Below, in pieces: positions 1-7,391 of a stretch of DNA of 64,000 nt. Position numbers and translations under genes: made by a program. Location of the stretch: the NCBI RefSeq assembly GCF_016892625.1, contig NZ_JAFEMW010000001.1, positions 248,001 through 312,000 on the forward strand. Reading direction: 5' to 3'. The notes below the pieces were generated by a model that was not told the origin of the DNA, made no database searches, and saw nothing but the letters and a program-made list of their open reading frames with translations. The DNA comes from Brevibacterium sp. RIT 803. Lineage in GTDB: Bacteria > Actinomycetota > Actinomycetes > Actinomycetales > Brevibacteriaceae. The number at the start of each line of letters is the position of its first letter. Position 1 is the first letter of the stretch.

Positions 1-995
1 CTGGTGATCTCGAGATGCATCCATTCTGCCGAGCGGTCCGCACAGTTGACCGGCGCCTGATGCCAAGCTGCGATGTATGGGGTGGGAGTCGAATACAGAT
101 TGTCGATCCTTCGCAGCACCTCGGGGTAGATGCCAGCGAGGTCGTCGCGTTCGGCATCACCTAGTTCGTCGAGTCCCAGCACCTGCCGGTGCGGGACGAT
201 GTGGACTTCGACGGGCCACCGAGCTGCAAAGGGCACGAAGGCAGAGAAGTATGCCGACTCAAGGACCATCCGCTCCCCCGAGCCGCGTTCGAAGTCGAGG
301 ACGTCGCCCAGCAGCGGCCTGCCCGTCTCACGCTTGTGCTGCACCGCTCGAGCCGAGGTGATGACGGTGTGCGGGGTGACGAACGGATAGGCATAGATCT
401 GGCCGTGCGGGTGATTCATCGTCACACCGATCTCCTCGCCCCGATTTTCGAACACGAAGACCTGCTCGATCCCCTCTTGTGCGGCGAGCTCGCTGCTCCG
501 GTTCGCCCAGGCGTCGATGACCGTGCGGGCACGTGCCGGGTCGAGGTCGGCGAACGATCCGTTGTGCTCGGACGAGAAGACGACGACCTCACAGCGTCCG
601 TGGGCAGGGGCGGTCAGTGCGGGTTCGGAGGCCGCCTCGGCGAATTTCTGCCGTGGATCGGCAGGCACCGCTCCGAGTGATGGCCCCAGCGAAGGGAACC
701 GATTCTCGAAGACGACGACATCGTAGTCGGCGACAGGGATCTCGGTGGGTCGTCCGGGTGCCGAGGGGCAGAGGGGACATTCGGCGGCCACGGGAAGATG
801 CGTTCGTGACTGTCGATGTGTGGCCACGGCCACCCACTCGCCAGTGAGCAGGTCGAAACGCAGCTGTCCGCCGGTAGGACGTGGTTCTGCCGGTCGATGG
901 TCCTCGGCAGGTGGTGCCGCCGTCGAATCTGCGTCCTGGAAGAACAAGATGTCTCTGCCGTCGGCAAGCGTGCTCCGACGAACCTGTGTGCTCAA
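1..995 (-). CDS. galT: Galactose-1-phosphate uridylyltransferase (3' end outside window)
   Basis: Leloir-pathway enzyme that swaps UMP between UDP-glucose and galactose-1-phosphate. Reading the minus strand from TTG at 995 gives STLADGRD, then LTGEWVAVA, CPLCPS, DYDVVVFENRFPS, FENRGEEIGVTMNHPHGQ (the HPHGQ nucleotidyl-transfer motif, about residue 195), VEVHIVPHRQ and, at the window edge, AAWHQAP. This is the full GalT motif series; the gene runs off position 1. I prefer TTG 995 because family similarity starts there and a coupled mini-ORF ends in the overlapping TTGA. An in-frame ATG at 1076 would add 27 residues that do not look like the family and would put the start codon inside an inverted repeat. 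It is divergent from the epimerase gene, which fits a galactose locus. No galK is visible. Confidence 0.9.
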   Translation of the reverse strand, partial: MSTQVRRSTLADGRDILFFQDADSTAAPPAEDHRPAEPRPTGGQLRFDLLTGEWVAVATHRQSRTHLPVAAECPLCPSAPGRPTEIPVADYDVVVFENRFPSLGPSLGAVPADPRQKFAEAASEPALTAPAHGRCEVVVFSSEHNGSFADLDPARARTVIDAWANRSSELAAQEGIEQVFVFENRGEEIGVTMNHPHGQIYAYPFVTPHTVITSARAVQHKRETGRPLLGDVLDFERGSGERMVLESAYFSAFVPFAARWPVEVHIVPHRQVLGLDELGDAERDDLAGIYPEVLRRIDNLYSTPTPYIAAWHQAPVNCADRSAEWMHLEIT

Positions 996-1054
996 CGGAC
1001 ACCCACGAGTTCGGCGGCTCGTCGGTGGAAATGAGAAAAGCTGCACTGACCCAT
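992..1054 (-). CDS. Upstream mini-ORF (20 codons) coupled to galT
   Basis: The ATG at 1054 is preceded by GGGAGG at a 4-nt spacing, a much better ribosome binding site than any in front of galT itself. The frame encodes 20 residues beginning MGQCSFSHFHRR, and its TGA (994-992) overlaps the proposed galT TTG (995-993) in the tetranucleotide TTGA. That geometry is typical of translational coupling. The peptide has no recognisable function. It may only load ribosomes onto the weak TTG start, or it may be chance; no homology can be tested here. Confidence 0.4.
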   Translation of the reverse strand: MGQCSFSHFHRRAAELVGVR

Positions 1055-1069
1055 CAGACCTCCCAAAAC

Positions 1070-1085
1070 TGATCATTTTCGATCA
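1070..1085. promoter_or_regulatory. Inverted repeat TGATC-N6-GATCA in the galT leader
   Basis: The sequence TGATCATTTTCGATCA is a perfect 5-bp inverted repeat with a 6-nt TTTTC-rich spacer. It lies between the divergent galT and epimerase genes, just upstream of the galT mini-ORF. DeoR-family sugar regulators often bind AT-rich sites with TTTCG cores, so an operator for the galactose genes is plausible. This is inference; no regulator gene is next to it in the window. Confidence 0.4.
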
Positions 1086-1175
1086 TAATGCTAACATCTG
1101 CATGGGAGAGATCCCAGATCTCGCGTAGAATTCTGGGACACCGGAATATCCGCTCACCACCTGCTCAGGAGTCGC

Positions 1176-2144
1176 ATGACCGATCTCATCGAGCTCGCCC
1201 TGGGCGACGACAGCGCCGTCGTCTCCACAGACGGAGCAGCTCTGCTCGACTACACCGTCGGGGATCGTCCTGTCGTCGTCCAGATGTCCGCCTTCGACGG
1301 CGCCGTGCTGGCACCGTGGCCGAACCGTATCGCCGATGGACGCTATGACTTCAACGGCAGCTCCCACCAGCTGCCCATCACCGAGGTCTCACGCGGAACG
1401 TCCCTGCATGGTCTTGTGGCTGAGACCGACTGGAAGGTGAGTCACCGCAATGATGCCTCGGTACGGCTCGACACAGACATCTCCGGCCCGCCGGGGTATC
1501 CCTTTGAGTTGTCCCTTGAGGTGACCTACACCCTTGTCGAGAGTGAAGACGAGGGCGACGGTGCGAATGAATGCGAGGGCAGAGGCGAGCTCCGGGTCCT
1601 GGCTCTCGCGCGAAACATCGGGCACGAGACCGCCCCCTTCGGTTTCGGCTTTCATCCCTGGATCCATCCAGGCGCGGAACGAGTCGATCAGGCGCAGCTC
1701 CTCATTCCGGCAGAGACCTGGTTCGAGACCGATGACAGACTCATCCCCCAGACGGTCAGGCATTTCGACACCGGATCGTACATCCCCGCCGATCACGGGC
1801 CCGAAGAAGCATCCTGCGTCCTCTGCAAAGACTTCCGCGCACTGCGCACTCTTGGCCCGGCGATCCTCGACGACGCCTTCGGCACCCCGCAGCGCGGTGA
1901 CGACGGGTGGTCGCGCGTGAGGCTGAGAGGAGCCGACGACAGGACGGTCACCATCGGAATGGATGAGAGCTTCCGGGCTTGGCAGCTGTGCACCGGAGAC
2001 GAACTCGACCAGCCGCTTCGCCGCAGCGCCATCGCCATCGAACCGATGACGTGTCCTCCCAACGCCTTCGCCTCAGGTTCGGACTTCGATGCCATAGAGG
2101 CGCAGGGCGAACTCAGCGCGGAATGGACCGTCTCCTTACGTTGA
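1176..2144 (+). CDS. galM: Aldose 1-epimerase (mutarotase family)
   Basis: 322-residue cytoplasmic mutarotase, interconverting the alpha and beta anomers of aldoses so that galactose can enter the Leloir pathway. The sequence shows APWPNRIADGRYDFNG near residue 50, then SLHGLVAETDW near residue 78 (the HG pair typical of the active site) and FGFHPWIHPG near residue 160, with the second conserved histidine. Length is normal. ATG 1176 follows a cagga ribosome site. Divergent transcription from galT supports a galactose role, but the family also contains glucose-6-phosphate epimerases, so the substrate is not certain. Confidence 0.85.
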   Translation: MTDLIELALGDDSAVVSTDGAALLDYTVGDRPVVVQMSAFDGAVLAPWPNRIADGRYDFNGSSHQLPITEVSRGTSLHGLVAETDWKVSHRNDASVRLDTDISGPPGYPFELSLEVTYTLVESEDEGDGANECEGRGELRVLALARNIGHETAPFGFGFHPWIHPGAERVDQAQLLIPAETWFETDDRLIPQTVRHFDTGSYIPADHGPEEASCVLCKDFRALRTLGPAILDDAFGTPQRGDDGWSRVRLRGADDRTVTIGMDESFRAWQLCTGDELDQPLRRSAIAIEPMTCPPNAFASGSDFDAIEAQGELSAEWTVSLR

Positions 2145-2151
2145 GAGTTCT

Positions 2152-2167
2152 GGCTGCAAAGGCAGCC
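2152..2167 (+). terminator. Short hairpin after the epimerase gene
   Basis: GGCTGC-AAAG-GCAGCC is a perfect 6-bp stem with a 4-nt loop, 8 nt after the epimerase stop. There is no T-run behind it, so termination is only a guess. Confidence 0.3.
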
Positions 2168-2216
2168 TGCACTGATAAGTTGCCACTATCGGCTTCAACT
2201 CGTGCGAAGGAATATT

Positions 2217-3086
2217 ATGTCGACACCACAGAACCCGTACTCCGGTTCGGATGCAGAGAACAATCAGAACATCCCGGGCGATCAGCCTGCACCTGACATG
2301 AACCAACCGCAGGAACCCGCGACTGGCGAACAGACGGCTCACGAACCAGCTGCTCACGAACCCGCAGTCGGCGAACAGCCAGGTGACCACCAGTCGCATG
2401 CTGGCACTGCCCAGTATGGCCAAGGCTCACAGTTCAGTCAGAGTGATCAGTACAACAGCCAGCAGACTCAGTTCGGTCAGTCGGAACCGTACAGCCAGCC
2501 GAGCCAGTTCGGTCAGCAGCAGCAATTTGGCCAAGGCGGTCAGTACTCGCCTCAGGATCAATACGACCAAGGCAGTCAGTACGACCCACAGAACCAGTAC
2601 GGTCAGTACGGACAGTCAGCTCAGCAGGGTCAGTACTATCAGGATGCTGACTACGCTGCATACAACCAAGGCAATTACGCCGGCTCCCAGCACGCTCCGG
2701 TGGGCAATTTCCAGCAGCCGGCAGCGCCGCAGAAACCTGGCGGAAGCGGCGGTTTCTTCAAGTCGCTCTTCGACTTCCGCTTCGATAATCTCATCGCCGT
2801 GCGATGGGCGGGATTCATCTACATCATCGCCATCGTTGTGGCTGCGTTGTCATGGCTGGGATCCATCATCGGCGGAATCGTCACAGGTGCAGCAGCAGGA
2901 GCGGCGACCAGCTATCTCAGCGATGGCCCGAGCTTCAGTCCGTGGCCGCTGCTGCTGGCGATCATCTTCGGCTGGATCATTCCCGCGCTCTGGGTGATCT
3001 TCGTCCGATTGGCACTCGAGCTCATCGTGGCCAACGTCAAGACGGCGGAGAACACGAAGAGGATCGCGGACTCCCTCGGGCGCTGA
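2217..3086 (+). CDS. DUF4282 membrane protein with long Gln-rich N-terminus
   Basis: 289 residues, start ATG 2217 behind an AAGGAA ribosome site. Residues 1 to about 165 are low-complexity, with many degenerate YxQ/FGQ repeats (QFGQ, QYGQ, SQFGQ) rich in Gln, Tyr, Ser and Gly, hence probably disordered and cytoplasmic. From about residue 173, GGFFKSLFDFRFD leads into two hydrophobic helices separated by a Gly/Ala-rich loop and ends with RLALELIVANVKTAENT, the layout of DUF4282. The function of this family is unknown. The tail resembles prion-like or scaffold regions seen on some actinobacterial membrane proteins; that is analogy only. Its 3' end is followed by a small stop-containing repeat. 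Confidence 0.75.
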   Translation: MSTPQNPYSGSDAENNQNIPGDQPAPDMNQPQEPATGEQTAHEPAAHEPAVGEQPGDHQSHAGTAQYGQGSQFSQSDQYNSQQTQFGQSEPYSQPSQFGQQQQFGQGGQYSPQDQYDQGSQYDPQNQYGQYGQSAQQGQYYQDADYAAYNQGNYAGSQHAPVGNFQQPAAPQKPGGSGGFFKSLFDFRFDNLIAVRWAGFIYIIAIVVAALSWLGSIIGGIVTGAAAGAATSYLSDGPSFSPWPLLLAIIFGWIIPALWVIFVRLALELIVANVKTAENTKRIADSLGR

Positions 3087-3113
3087 ATCACCTCAGCATT
3101 CTCTCGGAGTGCA

Positions 3114-3143
3114 TTCGCCCTGAGTTCGTTCGCTCTGAGTTGC
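3114..3143. repeat. Two 15-bp tandem copies behind the DUF4282 gene
   Basis: ttcgccctgagttcg and ttcgctctgagttgc lie head to tail, each with a TGA (3121, 3136), 35 nt after the stop codon. This is one of many such duplications in the window. The rest of 3087-3297 holds no gene that I can see. Confidence 0.55.
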
Positions 3144-3297
3144 AGTGATCGGCGTCGAAGCCGAGCTCTGTGACTCAGAGCGAGCTGATTCAAAAAGGTC
3201 TGGACCCGCGAGGCTCAAGACGGCTCGCGCATCTGCAGAAAAATGGCCGTGAATTAGAGCGAGCCCCACACCGATTCCTCGATGCGGGACTCAACCG

Positions 3298-3370
3298 TAC
3301 CCCCGAGCAGGTTCGAACTGCCGTTTCCGCCTTGAGAGGGCAGCGTCCTAGGCCACTAGACGACGGGGGC
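3298..3370 (-). tRNA. tRNA-Glu (anticodon CUC)
   Basis: On the minus strand the 5' strand GCCCCCG (3370-3364) pairs with CGGGGGT (3305-3299), with discriminator A at 3298. The D arm (TCTAGTGGCCTAGGA), the anticodon loop CTCTCAA closed by CTGCC/GGCGG, and the T loop TTCGAA are all present, 73 nt in total. The loop reads CUC, so it decodes GAG. CCA is not encoded. It sits 39 nt after tRNA-Gln on the same strand, probably in one transcript. Confidence 0.95.
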
Positions 3371-3408
3371 CGATAAACAGCTCAGAGTCATACTCCCGAT
3401 GCTGTCCG

Positions 3409-3480
3409 CTGGGGTACCAGGACTTGAACCTAGACTAAATGTACCAGAAACACTCGTGCTGCCAATTACACCATACCCCA
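3409..3480 (-). tRNA. tRNA-Gln (anticodon CUG)
   Basis: 72 nt. Acceptor TGGGGTA (3480-3474) pairs with TACCCCA (3416-3410), discriminator G. The anticodon loop TTCTGGT, closed by AGTGT/ACATT, gives CUG (codon CAG), and the T loop is TTCAAGT. CCA is not encoded. It lies upstream of tRNA-Glu. A TATATC-like -10 (3529-3524) lies upstream. Most actinobacteria lack GlnRS, so this tRNA is expected to be charged with Glu by the nearby GltX and converted by GatCAB. Confidence 0.95.
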
Positions 3481-3610
3481 ATGTCATTCAGGCTCATCCC
3501 CGAAGGAATTTCCCTGAGCAACGAGATATAACTCTACACAAACCCCCCGCTCGACTCCAAATCATCGGGGCTCATTTTCGGTGTGACCTTCTTAACACCG
3601 CTTCTCGCGA

Positions 3611-3670
3611 GAACGATTTGCCTCTCACTCGAACGATGTGCCACCTGCACGAACGAATTCACGCCCGCGC
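3611..3670. repeat. Three 20-bp-period copies at the 3' end of the hydrolase gene
   Basis: The core gaacga recurs at 3611, 3631 and 3651, exactly 20 bp apart. The last copy runs into the hydrolase stop codon (3659-3661). The copies agree mainly in the first ten bases. The stretch 3481-3610 upstream of the tRNAs shows no gene. Confidence 0.5.
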
Positions 3671-4954
3671 CAGGGAGATGAGACGATCGAGCACCCGGTA
3701 TCCGTCTGCACGCAGTCCGTTGTGCTCGTACTCATTCGTCACCCATGGCTTCACCCCATCGAGAAGGTCCGCTGTAGCCAGTGAGTACTCCGGAGGAACG
3801 TAGGCGTCCTCGAAGTACACCGCTGCGCCTCCGCGCACGTTTGAGGACCGGAGCGCATCAACGTCGTAGAGCCTGGGCCATTCGTGCTGTGCCACGAGCT
3901 GGGCCACTTCGGCGAAGGGGGCAAGCTCCGGATCCTCGGCAAGTGACTCGGGCCCTGCGTGCTCGCCTGCCAAAAGGGTCGGATCGGCTTCGACGTCCGC
4001 AGGCATTGCCCTCCGAGCTGCCCAGTCGGTGACCGAGCCGTCGGCCCAGCAGGACTCGTGGACCACGGCGTAGAGCGGATTTCGTCCTGAGAACGGCAGT
4101 GCGGCAGCCAGATCATGACGGAATGCCGCCGAGGCGGGGTCCAGGTCCAGCAGGTAGTGCAGCTTCTCAGGTCCGTCAGAGGCTCCGAGGAAGTGCCCGA
4201 GGAGCCGGATGCGCTCCGTCGTGGCGCGGGCTCCGCCGGGCAGTGCGATGCCCCCATCGGCCTCGGCGAGGTCGATGACCCGGGCGAGCTTGTCGCGGTC
4301 ACCGGGGAACGCTCGGTAGAACTGCTCCGACTTCCGCTTCATGCCTTCCCACGTCGTGGCATACACGGTGGCGGGGTCGGTTCCTATCGCCGGCAGTCCG
4401 CCGGTGAAGTAGACCTCGTTCAGCGATTCCGAATGCGCGGAGACATACCGCAGGGCGGTGAATCCTCCGAACGACTGACCCAGCAGCGACCACGAGTCGA
4501 CTCCCAACCCGCGGCGCAGGATCTCAGCGTCCTCGACGATCGAATCGGCACGGTAGTGGCTCAGCGCCGCAGCGATGTCTGCAGGAGCCTCGCCGACTCC
4601 GTCGAGACCGGTGATGCGTCCGTCCACGGAGCCGATGGGGCTCGATCTCCCGGTTCCGCGCTGGTCGAGCATGACGACTTGGAAGTCCTCGAGTGCTCGC
4701 GCCAACCAGGTGGACTCGCCGACGGGGGCGGTGGGCCTGAGTGCTTCGACACCTGGACCGCCCTGCAGGAACACGAGGTACGGCTTGGTGCTGTCCGCCT
4801 CGGTCGCGGTGATCCGGGCGAAGACCTCGATGTGCGCCGAGGCGACCGCGGACAGCCCCGCTGGCCCACCGAAGTGGTCGAGCGGGGCTTCGAAGGTCAC
4901 GTCCTTCAGGTGCAGTCCCCCACGCGTCCAGGCCGCCTGTTTGAACATCGTCAC
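3659..4954 (-). CDS. Alpha/beta hydrolase, prolyl aminopeptidase-like (S33)
   Basis: 431 residues. Probably removes N-terminal proline from peptides in the cytoplasm. Markers are [12 protein letters not shown] (HGGPG-type oxyanion strand, about residue 65), [13 protein letters not shown], and the nucleophile elbow LLGQSFGG near residue 165 (GxSxG), all in family order; the C-terminal catalytic His could not be fixed by eye. No signal peptide. The GTG start at 4954 overlaps the gltX stop (GTGA), so translation is coupled to gltX. It is close in sequence style to the proline iminopeptidase/tripeptidyl hydrolase branch; exact peptide specificity is not readable. Confidence 0.8.
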   Translation of the reverse strand: MTMFKQAAWTRGGLHLKDVTFEAPLDHFGGPAGLSAVASAHIEVFARITATEADSTKPYLVFLQGGPGVEALRPTAPVGESTWLARALEDFQVVMLDQRGTGRSSPIGSVDGRITGLDGVGEAPADIAAALSHYRADSIVEDAEILRRGLGVDSWSLLGQSFGGFTALRYVSAHSESLNEVYFTGGLPAIGTDPATVYATTWEGMKRKSEQFYRAFPGDRDKLARVIDLAEADGGIALPGGARATTERIRLLGHFLGASDGPEKLHYLLDLDPASAAFRHDLAAALPFSGRNPLYAVVHESCWADGSVTDWAARRAMPADVEADPTLLAGEHAGPESLAEDPELAPFAEVAQLVAQHEWPRLYDVDALRSSNVRGGAAVYFEDAYVPPEYSLATADLLDGVKPWVTNEYEHNGLRADGYRVLDRLISLARA

Positions 4955-6417
4955 AGCTGGGCTGCCAGCGCCCGCAGGCGAGTCAGTGACGAGTCCTTAC
5001 CGAGGATCTCCATGGACTCGAACAGAGGTGGTGAGACCTTGCGTCCGGACACGGCCACGCGCAGCGGACCGAAGGCCAGTCGAGGCTTGATCTCCATCTC
5101 GGTGACCAGTTTGACCTGAAGCGTTTCGTGCAGCGTGTCCGTCGTCCAGTCATCGACTCCTTCGAGGACCTCGATCGAGGCGGCGAGCACCTCGGGAGCC
5201 GAATCCTTCAGGGTCTTCAGGCCGTCCTCGGCCATGGTCAGCTCGGCATCGGGAGTGAACAGGAATGCGAGCAGGTCAGGAGCTTCGCCGAGGAGGTTCA
5301 TCCTCGTCTGCACGAGCGGAGCCGCATGGCTGAGGATCTCCAGCTGAGCCTCCGATGGCTTCTCCGGGAGCACCTCGGCGGCCTGGAGATAGGGCACCAG
5401 ACGGTCACGGAAGTCGCTGACGTCGAGGAGCCGGATGTGGTCGGCGTTGATCGACGTCGCCTTCTTCACATCGAAGCGGGCGGGGTTGGGCAGAACGTCG
5501 TGGACGTCGAAGGCCTCAACGAACTCCTTGACGCTGAAGACGTCTCGGTCGGGCCCGATGGACCAGCCGAGCAGGGCCAAGTAGTTGATGATGCCTTCGG
5601 GAATGAAGCCGTTGTCGCGGTGGAGGAACAGGTTGGATTCCGGATCGCGCTTGGACAGTTTCTTGTTGCCATCGCCCATCACATAGGGCAGGTGACCGAA
5701 CTCGGGGGTAGCCTCGGCGACGCCGATGTCCTTGAGCGCCTCGTAGAGCACGACCTGACGTGGGGTCGAGGACAGCAGGTCCTCACCGCGCAGCACATGG
5801 GTGATGCCCATGAGGGCGTCGTCGACGGGGTTGACCAGGGTGTACAGCGGCTGGCCGTTCGCTCGGACGACGACGTAGTCGGGAATGGTGCCTGCACGGA
5901 AAGTGATCTCTCCGCGCACCAGGTCGGTGAAGGTGACGTCCTCGGCCGGCATGCGCACACGCCAGACGGGTTCGCGGCCTTCGGCCTTGAAACCGGCGAT
6001 CTGCTCGGCGGTGAGGTCCCGGTCGTAGCCGTCATAGCCGAGCTTGGGGTCGCGGCCTGCGGCCTTGTGCCTGGCTTCGACCTCGTCGTTGGTCGAGTAG
6101 GACTGGTAGATGTGTCCGGCGGCCTTGAGCTTCTCGATCACGCCGGCGTAGATGTCGCCGCGCTGGGACTGGCGGTAGGGTCCGTCGGGTCCGCCGACGT
6201 CGATGCCTTCATCCCAGTCGAGGCCGAGCCACTTCATGGCCTCGAGGACCTGGCCGAAGCTCTCCTCGGTGTCACGGGCGGCGTCGGTGTCCTCGATGCG
6301 GAAGACGAACTTTCCGCCGGTGTGCTTCGCATACGCCCAGTTGAACAGGGCGGTGCGGACCATACCGACGTGCGGGGTGCCGGTGGGTGATGGGCAGAAA
6401 CGAACTTTGACGCTCAC
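4951..6417 (-). CDS. gltX: Glutamyl-tRNA synthetase
   Basis: 488 residues, class I synthetase that attaches glutamate to tRNA-Glu and, in organisms using GatCAB, also to tRNA-Gln. GTG 6417 has AAGGA upstream and gives [18 protein letters not shown], so the HIGH motif is present as HVG at the N-terminus. KMSKS appears as KLSKR about residue 245. Other landmarks are [11 protein letters not shown] and [13 protein letters not shown]. An in-frame extension to 6597 is low-complexity and unlike the family, so I reject it. It lies upstream of the hydrolase (4-nt overlap) and 94 nt behind the FAH gene, as in M. tuberculosis Rv2992c-Rv2993c. The nearby tRNA pair and distant gatCAB support a non-discriminating enzyme, which is inference. 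Confidence 0.95.
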   Translation of the reverse strand: MSVKVRFCPSPTGTPHVGMVRTALFNWAYAKHTGGKFVFRIEDTDAARDTEESFGQVLEAMKWLGLDWDEGIDVGGPDGPYRQSQRGDIYAGVIEKLKAAGHIYQSYSTNDEVEARHKAAGRDPKLGYDGYDRDLTAEQIAGFKAEGREPVWRVRMPAEDVTFTDLVRGEITFRAGTIPDYVVVRANGQPLYTLVNPVDDALMGITHVLRGEDLLSSTPRQVVLYEALKDIGVAEATPEFGHLPYVMGDGNKKLSKRDPESNLFLHRDNGFIPEGIINYLALLGWSIGPDRDVFSVKEFVEAFDVHDVLPNPARFDVKKATSINADHIRLLDVSDFRDRLVPYLQAAEVLPEKPSEAQLEILSHAAPLVQTRMNLLGEAPDLLAFLFTPDAELTMAEDGLKTLKDSAPEVLAASIEVLEGVDDWTTDTLHETLQVKLVTEMEIKPRLAFGPLRVAVSGRKVSPPLFESMEILGKDSSLTRLRALAAQL

Positions 6418-6445
6418 TGTGATCCTTCGGTCTCTGGTGCTGCGA

Positions 6446-6493
6446 GTTGTGCGGCTGCTGCGTTGTGGGGCTGCTGCTTGGTGGGGCTTGAGC
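6446..6493. repeat. Three 16-bp tandem copies between the FAH gene and gltX
   Basis: gttgtgcggctgctgc, gttgtggggctgctgc and ttggtggggcttgagc follow one another at 6446, 6462 and 6478, in the 94-nt spacer upstream of gltX. Copies 1 and 2 differ at one base. Confidence 0.65.
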
Positions 6494-6511
6494 TGGTGAT
6501 GTGTGCTGGGC

Positions 6512-7318
6512 TCAGGCGTCCATGACCATGTTGGTGAGGACTCCGAGCCCGTCGATGGCGATATCGACACGGTTTCCGGCGACGATCTGACCCACACCAG
6601 CGGGAGTGCCGGTGAGGAGGACGTCTCCGGGCAGCAAGGTGATCGTTTCGGACAGGTGCTCGATGATCGTCGGGATGTCGAAGATGAAATCGGCGGTTGT
6701 GCCGTCCTGCTTCAGATCCCCGTCGACCCAGGACCGGATGGAGAGGTCATCGACATCGAGTTCGGTCTCGATCCATGGTCCAAGTGGGCTCGAGGTGTCG
6801 AAGCCCTTCGCCCGGGTCCATTGATTGTCCGACTTCTGGATGTCCCGCAGTGTGACATCGTTGCTCGCGGTGTAGCCGAGGACGTAGTCGAAGGCGTTCT
6901 CTGCCTTCACACCTTTGGCGACGCGGCCGATGATGACGGCCAGCTCTGCTTCGTAGGACACGTATTCGCTGATGGCGGGCAGTCGGATCGGGTCTCCGGG
7001 GCCGATGACCGAGGTGTTGGGCTTGAAGAAGGTCAGCGGGCGCACGGGCACCTCATTGCCGAGCTCGGCGGCGTGGTCGGCGAAGTTGCGGCCGACGCCG
7101 ATGACCTTCGACCGCGGCAGGATCGGGCTGAGCAGACGAACATCGTCGAACTTCAGCCGCTCCCCCGTCGACTGGGCCGGAGCGAAGAACGGGTCCTGGT
7201 CGAGAACGGCGAGGCTGAGGCCGGACGTGTCCCACGTGCCGTCCTCAATCTGCGGCACGTCGCCTTCGACGACTCCGTATTTGGGTTCATCCTGGTGCAC
7301 AAATCTGGCAATACGCAT
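6512..7318 (-). CDS. Fumarylacetoacetate hydrolase (FAH) family protein
   Basis: 268 residues, starting ATG 7318 ([20 protein letters not shown]). FAH-fold landmarks: [17 protein letters not shown], the acidic metal-site segment [26 protein letters not shown], and [12 protein letters not shown] near the C-terminus. Family members hydrolyse or isomerise C-C bonds in aromatic breakdown products or decarboxylate oxaloacetate; which reaction applies cannot be read. The conserved position directly before gltX in actinobacteria argues for a housekeeping role such as oxaloacetate tautomerase/decarboxylase activity rather than aromatic catabolism. Divergent from hrpB. Confidence 0.85.
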   Translation of the reverse strand: MRIARFVHQDEPKYGVVEGDVPQIEDGTWDTSGLSLAVLDQDPFFAPAQSTGERLKFDDVRLLSPILPRSKVIGVGRNFADHAAELGNEVPVRPLTFFKPNTSVIGPGDPIRLPAISEYVSYEAELAVIIGRVAKGVKAENAFDYVLGYTASNDVTLRDIQKSDNQWTRAKGFDTSSPLGPWIETELDVDDLSIRSWVDGDLKQDGTTADFIFDIPTIIEHLSETITLLPGDVLLTGTPAGVGQIVAGNRVDIAIDGLGVLTNMVMDA

Positions 7319-7391
7319 GTGCCCCAGTCTAGTCAGTCGCTTGAGTCCCTGGCACACGGGCTTTCCGGCTGTCGGCTGAGACACTGGGGGC

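Noticed and set aside
996-1076. ATG 1076 as galT start
   Set aside because: The 27 extra residues do not match GalT, there is no ribosome site, and the ATG lies within the inverted repeat.
5128-6390. Long plus-strand open frame (420 residues) opposite gltX
   Set aside because: It mirrors gltX codons; the translation is Glu/Asp/Gly/Val-biased without any domain, while gltX has all its motifs.
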